DNA of 64,000 nucleotides from an uncultured Clostridia bacterium (lineage in GTDB: Bacteria; Bacillota; Clostridia; Christensenellales; Aristaeellaceae), in the NCBI GenBank assembly GCA_946414315.1, contig CAMKNZ010000009.1, forward strand, positions 1 through 64,000, given 5' to 3'. The first letter of the stretch is position 1; each line of letters starts with the position of its first letter. Below the pieces are notes generated by a model. It ran no database searches, was not told the DNA's origin, and was given only the letters and a program-made list of their open reading frames with translations. Of this stretch, positions 29,523 to 37,987 are shown piece by piece. A program made the translations under genes and the position numbers.

Positions 29523-30373
29523 AGAAGATCATTGCCATCCTGCTTGCGTTTATGCTGACCGGGGCCCTGATCCTCTTCGGTGTAAGCTTTCTCGGCCGGC
29601 AGATCATCCTGCCTGCCATGGATGAAGACGGTGCACAGGTGAGCGACGCCGTCATCAGGGAGGAACAGCAGCTGGCGCAGGAACGGGTCACAAAGCTTGC
29701 CGGCTTATATGGGTTTGATGCTGAACCGGTCATCAGCCTGATTGGTGAAGAAACCATCCGGGAACTGAACAGCCAGGCATCCAGGTGGTGGAGTACGCTG
29801 CTCCAGGACGGGAAAACCGGGGAAACGCTTCACTGGGATACCGATGAACTGGAACAGGTACTGGCTTCGGATCCCCGGCTGGCAGAAAACAACGACGCGG
29901 AACGGGAAGAATACCTGGAGCTTTCGGCAGCTGAAGATATACGGAACAGCATCCTGCATATGGTTCTTCCCATGCGGATACAGGTGATCAGGCTGGGCAT
30001 GCAGGAAATCGGCAAAAGGATAGACCTGCCGAACATCGTCACTTTTTTCCTGGGCGTTCCCTGGGCTGCACTGTCACTGTGCGTTCTGCTTGCGGGCCTG
30101 ATTGCCCTGCTTCAGGGAAAGAAATTCCATGACGCGGCGCTGTATATCGGTTCTGCAATGGGGGCCGCAGCGCTTGTGCTTGCTGCCCTGATGATCCTGT
30201 ATCTGTGCGCCGGAATCCAGCCGATGATCCGGGAAGCCTCTGCGGGACTGACGATTCAGTACCGGAGCGTAGTTTCCGGAACCATGATCCGTGCAGGTGT
30301 CCTGGCCGCAGCCATGGCGGCGGGCTGTATCCTGTGCCTGGCCGGAAAACGAAAGAGCGGAAAAACGGTATGA
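29519..30373 (+). CDS. Uncharacterised four-helix membrane protein
   Basis: A 284-residue protein with an N-terminal helix (about 5-25), an extracytoplasmic region of about 150 residues rich in Glu and Asp, and three more helices at about 178-198, 207-232 and 257-280. No catalytic motif or family is recognised. It is coupled by ATGA overlaps to the 52-residue membrane protein upstream and to the metallophosphoesterase downstream, so the three are made together after uvrB. Confidence 0.65.
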   Translation: MKKIIAILLAFMLTGALILFGVSFLGRQIILPAMDEDGAQVSDAVIREEQQLAQERVTKLAGLYGFDAEPVISLIGEETIRELNSQASRWWSTLLQDGKTGETLHWDTDELEQVLASDPRLAENNDAEREEYLELSAAEDIRNSILHMVLPMRIQVIRLGMQEIGKRIDLPNIVTFFLGVPWAALSLCVLLAGLIALLQGKKFHDAALYIGSAMGAAALVLAALMILYLCAGIQPMIREASAGLTIQYRSVVSGTMIRAGVLAAAMAAGCILCLAGKRKSGKTV

Positions 30374-31074
30374 AACGGATCAGGACAGAATATACCTTCC
30401 GGACGAACCGAATCGAACGGACGCTCCGCTTTGCAGTCTGTTCCGACCTGCACAGCGACAGGTTTGACGACGTACTGGATGAATTCAGCCGCTGCGACGC
30501 AGTACTGATCCCGGGAGACCTGGTGGACAGGCACCGCAGGAACAATGAAAACGCACTGCGCTTTCTGGAAACGGTGCCGGAGATCTTACCGGTATTCTAT
30601 TCCGTCGGGAATCACGAGCGGAAGTTCAGACAGCGGGAAGCCTACATGCAGAAGGTGTCGGAAAGCAAGGCCATTCTGCTGGACAATGAAAGCACGGACT
30701 TTCACGGCGCCCGGATCGGCGGCTTATCCAGTTCATGGCACAAAACACCGGATATGGCGTTCCTGGAACGGTATGAAAAAGAAAGCGGTTACCGGCTGCT
30801 GCTGTGCCATCATCCGGAAATGTACCGGGATTATGTGCGCGGGCGCGACGTTGACCTGACGCTGTGCGGACATGCCCACGGCGGGCAGATCCAGTTTTTC
30901 GGCCGGGGACTGTATGCACCGGGGCAGGGACTGTTTCCGAAGCTGACCCACGGGCTGCACGACGGGGGAAAGATGCTGATTTCCCGGGGAATGACCAACG
31001 GCGCAAAACCGAGGGTTCCGCGGATCAACAATCCCTGTGAACTGATTATCATCAACCTTGAGAAAGAAGGATAA
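30370..31074 (+). CDS. YkuE-like metallophosphoesterase
   Basis: The ATG at 30370 overlaps the upstream stop (ATGA) and gives 234 residues; the frame is open further upstream but the MPE fold begins here. The calcineurin-like metal-ligand motifs occur in order: SDLHSD, PGDLVDRH, VGNHER, CHHPEM and GHAHGGQ. These bind two divalent metals and hydrolyse phosphoesters. YkuE-type enzymes are often near the membrane, but this copy has no leader of its own. The substrate is unknown. Confidence 0.88.
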   Translation: MKRIRTEYTFRTNRIERTLRFAVCSDLHSDRFDDVLDEFSRCDAVLIPGDLVDRHRRNNENALRFLETVPEILPVFYSVGNHERKFRQREAYMQKVSESKAILLDNESTDFHGARIGGLSSSWHKTPDMAFLERYEKESGYRLLLCHHPEMYRDYVRGRDVDLTLCGHAHGGQIQFFGRGLYAPGQGLFPKLTHGLHDGGKMLISRGMTNGAKPRVPRINNPCELIIINLEKEG

Positions 31075-31078
31075 ACAA

Positions 31079-31237
31079 ATGGAAAAAGAAGATATCAAGC
31101 TGCTGCTGGACTGGTTTGAGGAGCATAAGGATGATAAACTGAATTTCCTTGCCAAAGAGGCAATCAAGTTTGAGGTCAAAAAGGCCAATACCGTCGGGGA
31201 TCTGCTGAAAACCGCACTTGACCTGCTGAAAAAATAA
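31079..31237 (+). CDS. Small charged protein (52 residues)
   Basis: An ATG at 31079 with GAAGG 8 nt upstream opens a 52-codon frame (MEKEDIKLLLDWFEEHKDD...DLLKTALDLLKK), predicted as two amphipathic helices. It begins 4 nt after the metallophosphoesterase stop and ends in the -10 of the greA promoter. No family is recognised. Start signal, spacing and helical composition favour a real gene. Confidence 0.6.
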   Translation: MEKEDIKLLLDWFEEHKDDKLNFLAKEAIKFEVKKANTVGDLLKTALDLLKK

Positions 31238-31246
31238 GGGTATAAT
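31218..31246 (+). promoter_or_regulatory. Strong sigma-A promoter of greA-lysS
   Basis: TTGACC (31218-31223) and TATAAT (31241-31246) have an ideal 17-nt spacer. The -35 lies within the 3' end of the 52-codon gene. The leader contains a hairpin (GAAACACC 31270-31277 with GGTGTTTC 31299-31306) that is not followed by a T-tract. Confidence 0.75.
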
Positions 31247-31329
31247 CCCATTCATCCTCAGAAGATCCTGAAACACCTTGTACCGGGAGCGGAAGCAGGG
31301 TGTTTCTTGTGTATGAAAGGAGTCCCATC

Positions 31330-31806
31330 ATGGCTGAAGGAACGATCCTGACCGAAAGCGGTCTGAAAAAACTGGAAGAAGAGCTGGATTATCTGGTGTC
31401 CGTGCGCCGCAATGAGATCAGCGAGCAGATCGCTGTGGCCCGCGGTTTCGGAGACCTGAGTGAAAACGCCGAGTATGACGAGGCCAAAAAAGAACAGGCC
31501 AAGGTAGAGGAGCAGATCACGAAGCTGCAGCAGACGATCCGCACCGCTACCGTTGTCGCGGATGATGAGATCACCACGGAGAAGGTATCCATCGGCACCG
31601 TTGTCAAGGTCAAGGACCTGGATGACGGCGAGACTTATGAGTACGCCATCGTCGGCGCGAATGAGGCGGATCCCATGGAGAACAAGATTTCCAATGAGAG
31701 CCCTGTCGGCGCCGGCCTGATCGGCATGAAAAAGAACCAGACCGCGACCATCGTGATCCCCGCGGGCACGCTCCGCTACAAGATCATCTCCATCAAGAAG
31801 AACTGA
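31330..31806 (+). CDS. greA: Transcription elongation factor GreA
   Basis: 158 residues from the ATG at 31330, which has AAGGAG upstream. The N-terminal coiled coil (about 1-75, with LSENAEYDEAKKEQAKVEEQ, the acidic tip) and the C-terminal FKBP-like domain (about 80-158) are both present. GreA enters the RNA polymerase secondary channel and stimulates cleavage of backtracked RNA. It is 33 nt ahead of lysS under one strong promoter; greA-lysS is a common Bacillota pair. Confidence 0.97.
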   Translation: MAEGTILTESGLKKLEEELDYLVSVRRNEISEQIAVARGFGDLSENAEYDEAKKEQAKVEEQITKLQQTIRTATVVADDEITTEKVSIGTVVKVKDLDDGETYEYAIVGANEADPMENKISNESPVGAGLIGMKKNQTATIVIPAGTLRYKIISIKKN

Positions 31807-31839
31807 CGCCTGAACGATACAGAGAGGGAAGATACCGCT

Positions 31840-33336
31840 ATGGCAGATATGGAAGTCCAAAACCTGAACGAACTGCTCCAGATCCGCAGGGACAAGCTCA
31901 AGGAACTGCAGGAAGCGGGCAGGGATCCCTTCGTCATCACCAAGTATGACGTAACGCATCACAGTGCGGATGTGAAGGACAATTATGACGAGATGGAAGG
32001 CAAAGAAGTCTCCATTGCCGGACGTCTCATGTCCAAACGCGTGATGGGTAAGGCTTCCTTCTGCAATATCCAGGACCTGAAGGGCGGCATCCAGTGCTAT
32101 GTGGCCCGCGATGCAGTAGGCGAGGAATCCTACAAGGATTTCAAGAAGATGGATATCGGCGATATCGTCGGCCTGAAGGGCACCGTTTTCAAGACGAAGA
32201 CGGGCGAGATTTCCATCCACGCCTCCGAACTGACGCTGCTGTCCAAGAGCCTGCAGATCCTGCCGGAGAAGTATCACGGCCTGACCAATACCGATCTGCG
32301 GTACCGCCAGCGTTATGTTGACCTGATCATGAACCCTGAGGTGAAGGACACCTTCATTAAGCGGTCGAAGATCATCAGCACGATCCGCCGTTACCTGGAC
32401 GCCCAGGGCTTCATGGAAGTGGAGACGCCCATGCTGGTTTCGAACGCCGGCGGCGCTGCCGCACGTCCCTTTGAAACGCATTTCAACGCACTGGACGAGG
32501 ACTTCAAGCTGCGGATTTCCCTGGAACTGTACCTGAAGCGCCTGATTGTAGGCGGCCTGGAACGTGTATATGAGATCGGCCGCGTATTCCGGAACGAAGG
32601 CCTGGACACAAGGCACAATCCTGAGTTTACCCTGATGGAACTCTATCAGGCCTATACCGATTATCACGGCATGATGGACCTGACCGAGAATATGTACCGT
32701 TACGTAGCACAGGAAGTGCTCGGAACGACCAAGATCGTTTATAACGGCATTGAGATGGACCTGGGCAAACCCTTTGCGCGGATCACCATGGTAGACGCCG
32801 TGAAACAGTATGCGGGGGTGGATTTCAACGAGATCCATACGCTGGAAGAAGCCCGGGCCGCCGCCAAAGCGCATCATGTTGAATATGAAGAACGGCATGG
32901 AAAGGGCGACATCCTGAACCTGTTCTTTGAAGAATACTGCGAAGAACACATGATCCAGCCGACCTTTGTCATGGACCATCCGATCGAGATTTCTCCGCTG
33001 ACCAAGATGAAGCCCGGTCATCCGGATTATGTCGAACGCTTTGAGTTCTTCATGAACGGCTGGGAAATGGCCAATGCCTATTCCGAACTGAACGATCCCA
33101 TCGACCAGCGCCGCCGCTTTGCCAAGCAGGAGGAACAGTTCGCAGCCGGCGACGAGGAAGCCAACCATACCGACGAGGACTTCCTGAACGCCTTGGAGAT
33201 CGGTATGCCGCCTACCGGAGGCATCGGTTTCGGCATCGACCGGATGTGTATGCTGATGACAGATTCCGCCGCCATCCGCGACGTTCTGCTCTTCCCGACG
33301 ATGAAGCCTGTAGCGGCTGGAGACGTTGAAAAATAA
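31840..33336 (+). CDS. lysS: Lysine--tRNA ligase, class II
   Basis: A 498-residue class II synthetase. An N-terminal OB-fold anticodon-binding domain (about 60-150) is followed by the catalytic domain with motif 1 ([10 protein letters not shown]), motif 2 ([17 protein letters not shown]) and motif 3 ([17 protein letters not shown]). It charges tRNA-Lys. AGAGGGAAG precedes the ATG. A clear terminator follows. Confidence 0.97.
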   Translation: MADMEVQNLNELLQIRRDKLKELQEAGRDPFVITKYDVTHHSADVKDNYDEMEGKEVSIAGRLMSKRVMGKASFCNIQDLKGGIQCYVARDAVGEESYKDFKKMDIGDIVGLKGTVFKTKTGEISIHASELTLLSKSLQILPEKYHGLTNTDLRYRQRYVDLIMNPEVKDTFIKRSKIISTIRRYLDAQGFMEVETPMLVSNAGGAAARPFETHFNALDEDFKLRISLELYLKRLIVGGLERVYEIGRVFRNEGLDTRHNPEFTLMELYQAYTDYHGMMDLTENMYRYVAQEVLGTTKIVYNGIEMDLGKPFARITMVDAVKQYAGVDFNEIHTLEEARAAAKAHHVEYEERHGKGDILNLFFEEYCEEHMIQPTFVMDHPIEISPLTKMKPGHPDYVERFEFFMNGWEMANAYSELNDPIDQRRRFAKQEEQFAAGDEEANHTDEDFLNALEIGMPPTGGIGFGIDRMCMLMTDSAAIRDVLLFPTMKPVAAGDVEK

Positions 33337-33414
33337 GGCTTCTCGGATAGGGGAAAACGCAATTTACATCAAATTTACATCATTTTGGCGAAAAAGCAGT
33401 AAGAGATGACAATG

Positions 33415-33442
33415 ATCCGGCCTCGAAAGAGGCCGGATTTTT
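33415..33442 (+). terminator. Rho-independent terminator of greA-lysS
   Basis: ATCCGGCCTC pairs with GAGGCCGGAT around a GAAA tetraloop, followed by TTTT. Confidence 0.9.
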
Positions 33443-34040
33443 ACGTGAATGTTGATATTATTGGGGTTAAAGGGCCTGTTTCGTGATGTGATACACGGCA
33501 AAACAATGAAGAACATCTGATGGCTGAGAGCATTGAGAAATAAGGAATTCTTGTTGATGTAGAGGCCCTTGAAAAGTGGGTTTACAGCTGATTATGTTGC
33601 GTTTTGTGGGATTTTGTAGCTTTTTGGACTTCACTTTTCTCTCGGATTTGTCCAATCTGGTATTTTCAACAAAGAGTACCTTTGAGCTTTTCCCGGATCA
33701 TTTTTTCGATCTTCCGGCTGTCTTTGATGATTTGGGAGTAGGAGACGCTCCAGATCCTGGCAAGCTCTGTATAGGTGGTTCGTCCGGCTCCGCCGCCGGC
33801 AAGCTGCAGCATAGCCTGGTAAACAGCCTTCAGTCTGGGGGATAGGCTTGCTTCGATTTCGCGGAGAGCATAGATATCGTCCGGGAGATCTGTGCCGAAG
33901 GGATCCTCTGACGGAGCGGCAAGGAATTCTTCCGGACATCATCTGTCAACAGAGAAAATGTTTTTTAGAAGTAAGAATATTTTGAATATCACTGCCATCG
34001 CGGAAATGCCGTGCGTATATACAGATATATGAACAGGCGC
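33443..34040. other. Degenerate intergenic region with no intact gene
   Basis: About 600 bases without a convincing intact gene. It is more A+T-rich than its neighbours and holds a decayed DNA-binding-protein fragment on the minus strand (33666-33936). The first 220 bases (33443-33662) show short open frames on both strands, none with a ribosome binding site or recognisable protein pattern. It looks like the scar of a lost mobile or regulatory gene. Confidence 0.5.
33666..33936 (-). pseudogene. Remnant of a sigma-factor-like/HTH DNA-binding protein
   Basis: On the minus strand an open frame without a start codon runs from a TGA at about 33939 to a TGA at 33666-33668. It encodes EEFLAAPSEDPFGTDLP, then EASLSPRLKAVYQAMLQLA and TTYTELARIWSVSYSQIIKD, a composition typical of a sigma-70 region 4-like or other winged HTH C-terminus (ends RKIEKMIREKLKGTLC). 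The N-terminal part is missing. An ATG just upstream leads into a different frame that gives nonsense composition. I read this as a 5'-truncated gene; the family name is tentative. Confidence 0.5.
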
Positions 34041-34153
34041 AGGAGCCCGGGAAAAGGACTTCTCTCCTGATTCCATATAGTGTATAATCAGTGTAACCGC
34101 AAGTAAATGAGCCGGCAAACGGCTGAACAATCAAACAGAGGAGGAACATCAAC

Positions 34154-34681
34154 ATGAAAAAGATTCTGGCAATCGTTATGGCCCTTGCAATGGTATTCAC
34201 GGCAGTGACCGTACTGGCGGAGGAAAACGCTTTCACCTTCCGCAGCGGCGTAACCTTCGGCATGAACATGGACCAGGTTATGGAAACGGAAACAGGCCTG
34301 TACGAGATCGACAGCGAGCATACCCGCGGCCCGGTAACATTTGATGAACTGGAGTATGAGCACGTCAGCGTCAACGACAAGCCCGCTGATCTGACTTACC
34401 TCTTTGTGGGGAATGAGCTGGTTGCTATCCGGATTGACCTGGAAGAGTATGCAGCTACCTTCGACCAGGTAAAAGCAGATCTGACCGCGAAATACGGTGA
34501 GTCCGCCCCGGTGGATCTGGCCAGGCTGGGGAACGGCATCTATGCTGTGGACGATAACGGACGTTTTGAGGGAAGAGCGGAAGCGATCATTTCCGGCAAC
34601 GTGATGATCATCATTGAAGCGGATGAGGAAGATGTTAACGTGATCTACGTTGACCTGAACGCGGCCTATATCAATGTCTGA
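34154..34681 (+). CDS. Small secreted protein of unknown function
   Basis: A 175-residue protein with a signal peptide (cleavage near VLAEE, about residue 22) and a mature part beginning FTFRSGVTFGMNMDQVMETE. This resembles small exported BLIP/SmpA-like proteins whose first helix follows 'FGM..DEV'. AGAGGAGG precedes the ATG, and a TATAAT-like box lies at 34083-34088. It has its own terminator. The function is unknown. Confidence 0.65.
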   Translation: MKKILAIVMALAMVFTAVTVLAEENAFTFRSGVTFGMNMDQVMETETGLYEIDSEHTRGPVTFDELEYEHVSVNDKPADLTYLFVGNELVAIRIDLEEYAATFDQVKADLTAKYGESAPVDLARLGNGIYAVDDNGRFEGRAEAIISGNVMIIIEADEEDVNVIYVDLNAAYINV

Positions 34682-34743
34682 CCTGAACGGTCCGGCCGGC
34701 GGCGCGTCAAAGGGCCGCTTACCGAGCATCTGGCAGACCATCG

Positions 34744-34776
34744 GCAAACCTCTGGTAACAGGGGTTTGTTTTTTTC
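34744..34776 (+). terminator. Rho-independent terminator after the 175-residue secreted protein
   Basis: CAAACC-CTG pairs with CAG-GGTTTG around GTAA, followed by seven T. Confidence 0.85.
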
Positions 34777-34853
34777 TTGTCCATAGGGATTAAAGCGCTT
34801 TTTTCACAAAAGCAGGGAGGAAGAGGGGACACCCGGACCGCACAGGATACGGA

Positions 34854-35477
34854 TCATGCGTTTATTTCTTTCAGGATCCAGGCAAAGCCTTTGGCGGTTC
34901 TCCGGTCGGGATCCATGAAATGATTTCCTTTGTTCCATTCCAGGCAGCAGGATACACCCTGCTGCGCCAGACGTTCGTGCAGTTCCCGGATCCGGTTGCC
35001 GACGGCAGCCAGGACCGGGTTCTTTGTTTTTTCCTCCCGGTCCCCCAGACTGAGATACACCTGTCCGGTATGCAGCGGATGGGACAGCGTATATTCCGCG
35101 AACCCTGGAAACCAGACGGAAGGGGAAACAGCTGCCACCCCGGCAAATGTATCGGTCTGATACGCTGCCCAAAGGGCGAAAAGACCGCCCATGGAATAGC
35201 CGCCGAGAACATATTGTTTCCCGGGCTCCATGGTCAGCTTCAGGATTCTTTCCAGCGTTTCCTGCGCTCCGTCGCCGAAGGCTGTATTCCCGAACGCCGG
35301 AGGCGCTGTCCAGGGGGAGAGGTCCCGGAACCAGTCGACTGCAACAGCGCGCAGCAGGAAATCATCTCCGGCAAGCTCCCGGATGATTTCCGCCTCATTT
35401 GCCATCCCTTCAACGGTGTGGATCGGCTCAATCAGCACGACAGAAGCGCCCGGATTTCCGAATTCATACGTCTGCAT
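34854..35477 (-). CDS. Alpha/beta-hydrolase (esterase-like)
   Basis: A 207-residue alpha/beta-hydrolase. The nucleophile elbow GGYSMGG (near residue 94) gives the catalytic Ser, an Asp lies in the region after GDREEK, and a His is in KGNHFMDPD (near 188), in the order Ser-Asp-His. Composition resembles the small esterase/D-family hydrolases; the substrate is unknown. Its ATG lies inside the end of the small SHOCT-like gene upstream (14-nt overlap), so the two are translationally coupled. Confidence 0.8.
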   Translation of the reverse strand: MQTYEFGNPGASVVLIEPIHTVEGMANEAEIIRELAGDDFLLRAVAVDWFRDLSPWTAPPAFGNTAFGDGAQETLERILKLTMEPGKQYVLGGYSMGGLFALWAAYQTDTFAGVAAVSPSVWFPGFAEYTLSHPLHTGQVYLSLGDREEKTKNPVLAAVGNRIRELHERLAQQGVSCCLEWNKGNHFMDPDRRTAKGFAWILKEINA

Positions 35478-35637
35478 TTTCCATTCCCATCTTCTTCGTC
35501 AGGTCACCAAGCGATTTGTCGTACTGCGCCTGAGAGATGGCACCCCGTTCCAGGAACAGGTCCAGCATATGCTTCTGGTCCAGATAAAGCGTCTTCAGCT
35601 GTTCTTCATGAGACGGCCGCTTATCATTTTCGCTCAT
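35464..35637 (-). CDS. Small SHOCT-like protein (57 residues)
   Basis: An ATG at 35637 preceded by GAGGGCAGG opens a 57-codon frame on the minus strand (MSENDKRPSHEEQLKTLYLD...). The segment LDLFLERGAISQAQYDKSL matches the pattern of the short SHOCT helical hairpin (hydrophobic, G-x-I-S/T-x-x-x-Y/F). It overlaps the esterase start by 14 nt. SHOCT domains are oligomerisation modules; a partner role for the esterase is inference. Confidence 0.6.
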   Translation of the reverse strand: MSENDKRPSHEEQLKTLYLDQKHMLDLFLERGAISQAQYDKSLGDLTKKMGMENADV

Positions 35638-35734
35638 AACCTGCCCTCATCTTTGAAGTTGTGCCAGTCTTCGTATTTATATTTCTTGCAGACTTTGTCA
35701 AATTCCTTTTATGGAACCATGTCTCCTCTACGAC

Positions 35735-35763
35735 TTGTTTGATCGGACTGTATATGATATGAT
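35735..35763 (+). promoter_or_regulatory. Promoter of the 196-residue exported protein
   Basis: TTGTTT (35735-35740) and TATGAT (35758-35763) have a 17-nt spacer. Confidence 0.55.
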
Positions 35764-35802
35764 TACTGCACAATGATCCAGACAAAAAAGGGGATTCCGG
35801 CC

Positions 35803-36393
35803 GTGAAAAGAATGACGCTTATCCTGCTGGCATTTGTGATGCTCTGTTCCTGCGCACTGGCTGAGACAGCCGAAAAAACCGTTTATGATTTTGACGATTT
35901 CACCATCGAATGGTATAAGGAAACACCCTGCAAGACGGGGTACAAGGTTGAAGGGCAGTCCTATCTTGATATTTTTCCGGCCGGGAACAACACAGTGGAC
36001 GCCTATCCGCATTTCAATGTCGTCTGGTCCTCTGCTTCAGCGGATATTGAAAACATTGCAGACAAGGAACTCGAAGAACTGGCCAGGGAGTATGAGGCGG
36101 AGGTCAGCAGCAAGTTTGTAGCTGAAGAGCTCAAAATCAGCCGGCTGGACATTACGGAATACGGCAAGAATATGGTTGACGGCAAACCGGCACTGTACCT
36201 GAAAGCCCTGATGCGGATCGACTACAGCGGCATGGGGGAACAGTATGAAGGCGTTGTAAGGGATCTGATCATGTGCCAGTGGGTTGTCTATCCCGAAAAC
36301 AAGGGCTGCTATACGTTTACGGGCACAGCCGTCAGCCAGCAGGATATCAGCCGGTGGATCCTTCCGCTGATGGATTCGATCCGCTGGAAATAA
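35803..36393 (+). CDS. Small exported protein of unknown function
   Basis: The GTG at 35803 (AAGGGG about 10 nt upstream) gives 196 residues with a compact signal peptide (MTLILLAFVMLCSCALAE). An ATG at 35773 is possible but lacks a ribosome site. The mature part begins TVYDFDDFTIEWYKETPCKTGYK and looks like a secreted alpha/beta domain with a C-terminal 'F..I..SIRWK'-type ending, related in style to the secreted proteins at 8082 and 34154. The function is unknown. Confidence 0.6.
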   Translation: MKRMTLILLAFVMLCSCALAETAEKTVYDFDDFTIEWYKETPCKTGYKVEGQSYLDIFPAGNNTVDAYPHFNVVWSSASADIENIADKELEELAREYEAEVSSKFVAEELKISRLDITEYGKNMVDGKPALYLKALMRIDYSGMGEQYEGVVRDLIMCQWVVYPENKGCYTFTGTAVSQQDISRWILPLMDSIRWK

Positions 36394-36470
36394 AAAACGG
36401 GGAACCAAATGACACTTTACAGCGTCATATAGAATGATCAATTCAATAAAACAAGCAGGAGGGAAAGAAC

Positions 36471-36854
36471 ATGAAAAAGATGGTTGCTTCAATGATGGCG
36501 ATGCTGCTGGTCCTGGCGCTCTGTATGACGTCGGTTTCAGCGGAACAGCTGATGGGCGGCTGGGAGATCCCTGCGGCGGAAGCCGGCCCGCTGACTGAAG
36601 AAGCGCAGGCTGCTTTTGACAAAGCGATGGAAAAACTGGTCGGCGCGAACTATACGCCTGTCGCGCTGCTGGCTACCCAGGTCGTGGCCGGAACAAACTA
36701 CTGCATCCTGTGCCAGACGACGCCTGTTGTTCCAGACGGAAAACCGCACTGGACGCTGGTCTACATCTACGCGGACCTGCAGGGAAACGCTGAGATTATG
36801 AACGTTTATGACCTGGACATCAGTCTTTACGCCTATCCGGAAGAAGCGGAATAA
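36471..36854 (+). CDS. Cystatin-like secreted protein
   Basis: A 127-residue protein with a signal peptide (cleavage near SVSA24-E). The mature 103 residues reproduce the three contact sites of the cystatin family of cysteine-protease inhibitors in order: an N-terminal Gly pair (Gly29-Gly30), the loop QVVAG at 70-74 (cystatin QxVxG), and a P-x-W hairpin at Pro92-His93-Trp94 in KPHWTLVYIY. A helix (about 41-56) precedes the QVVAG strand as in cystatins. AGGAGG lies 8-9 nt before the ATG. Inhibition of host, dietary or own papain-like proteases is inference; some bacterial cystatin-fold proteins are not inhibitors. Confidence 0.72.
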   Translation: MKKMVASMMAMLLVLALCMTSVSAEQLMGGWEIPAAEAGPLTEEAQAAFDKAMEKLVGANYTPVALLATQVVAGTNYCILCQTTPVVPDGKPHWTLVYIYADLQGNAEIMNVYDLDISLYAYPEEAE

Positions 36855-36883
36855 AACCGATCAACGAAAAGGAGAGGAAACCG

Positions 36884-37225
36884 ATGCCGTTTATCGACAC
36901 AAAGGTGACCATGAAGGTTGCTCCGGAAAAGAAAGAGATCATCAAGCAGGAACTGGGGAAGAGGATCTCCGCGCTGAACAAGACCGAAACTTATCTGATG
37001 GTCGGCATTGAAGACGGATACGATCTCTGGTTCGGCGGGGAAAAGCTGGACAAGGGCGCCTATGTGGCTGTCAGCCTGCTGGGGGACGCCCCGAAGGACT
37101 GTTATGAAAAGATGACGGCGGAGGTCTGCGAACTGATGGCCGACCAGCTGGGCATTCCCGGGAACGCTGTTTACGTAACCTATCATCCCGTCAGAGACTG
37201 GGGCTGGAACGGAAGCAATTTCTGA
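36884..37225 (+). CDS. MIF-like tautomerase family protein
   Basis: 113 residues, close to macrophage migration inhibitory factor (about 114). The mature protein would start with the catalytic Pro (MPFIDTKV). The strand YLMVGIEDGYDLWFGG and the C-terminal VYVTYHPVRDWGWNGSNF parallel the corresponding MIF segments (…VYINYYD…WN.STF). Family members are homotrimeric ketonase/phenylpyruvate tautomerases. There is no signal peptide. The gene begins 29 nt after the cystatin-like gene with a GGAG site, so co-transcription is likely. A terminator follows. Confidence 0.85.
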   Translation: MPFIDTKVTMKVAPEKKEIIKQELGKRISALNKTETYLMVGIEDGYDLWFGGEKLDKGAYVAVSLLGDAPKDCYEKMTAEVCELMADQLGIPGNAVYVTYHPVRDWGWNGSNF

Positions 37226-37252
37226 TCTTTACACCGGTCTTTCGGATGTTTT

Positions 37253-37294
37253 CGCCGTCTGAACTGCTTACGCAGACGAGACGGCGATTTTTTT
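37253..37294 (+). terminator. Rho-independent terminator after the MIF-like gene
   Basis: CGCCGTCT pairs with AGACGGCG around an 18-nt loop with its own short stem; seven T follow. Confidence 0.8.
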
Positions 37295-37396
37295 ATCAGA
37301 CGGGGCATGGTAACTTTCGGACAAGTATGATAAAATAGGCACGCTGTTCAATGGAAATAAAAGATCGTTCCGGGCAGGAACGGGGAGGAGAATAAC

Positions 37397-37987
37397 ATGA
37401 AAAGCTCACTGACGCGGTCCGCGGCCGCAGGCATCCTGATCTGTATGGGCTGCATTGTTAACCTGAAGGTCGGCGGCGGAATCCCGGGAGCGGTGCTTTT
37501 CAGCGCCGGCCTCTGGTTTGTTGTGAACTTTGACGCCGAACTGTTTACCGGCCGGGTAACAAGGGCGGATTATGATCCTCTCCAGAAGGTGATCATGCTG
37601 GTGATGAATGTTATCGGCGCCGGCGTATGCGGTATCCTTGCCTCCATCTGCCTGCCGGACATTAAGGAAGCAGCGGTAAAGATCACCGCAGCGTACCGGG
37701 ATCCCCTGAAGGTGATCTGGCAGAGCGTTATGTGCGGGATCTGCATGTATCTGGCGACGACGCCGCCGAAGAACAAGGATATCAGCCGCCTGCCTTTTGT
37801 AGTATACGGCGTGGCGCTGTTCATCCTGTCCAGCTACGCCCACTCGATTGCCCTGGCCGGATACGCGGCCATCGCGCAGGGCATCGCCTGGTGGGTGATT
37901 CCGCTGGCTGCTGCCGGAAACGCGGCAGGAAGCTACCTGATGAAATTCCTGCTTACATTTCAACCCCATAAGGGAGAAACAAAATGA
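37397..37987 (+). CDS. Short formate/nitrite transporter (FNT)-like membrane protein
   Basis: A 196-residue protein with about six hydrophobic segments. The region GILICMGCIVNLKVGG and the segment GLWFVVNFDAELFTGR match the FNT signature in which a short loop follows 'F..G...V...GAELFTG'. FNT channels are usually 250-280 residues; this one lacks the first part and the usual conserved channel Thr/His segment cannot be placed with certainty. Its stop overlaps the ABC exporter start (ATGA). Transport of a small monovalent anion is inference. Confidence 0.65.
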   Translation: MKSSLTRSAAAGILICMGCIVNLKVGGGIPGAVLFSAGLWFVVNFDAELFTGRVTRADYDPLQKVIMLVMNVIGAGVCGILASICLPDIKEAAVKITAAYRDPLKVIWQSVMCGICMYLATTPPKNKDISRLPFVVYGVALFILSSYAHSIALAGYAAIAQGIAWWVIPLAAAGNAAGSYLMKFLLTFQPHKGETK

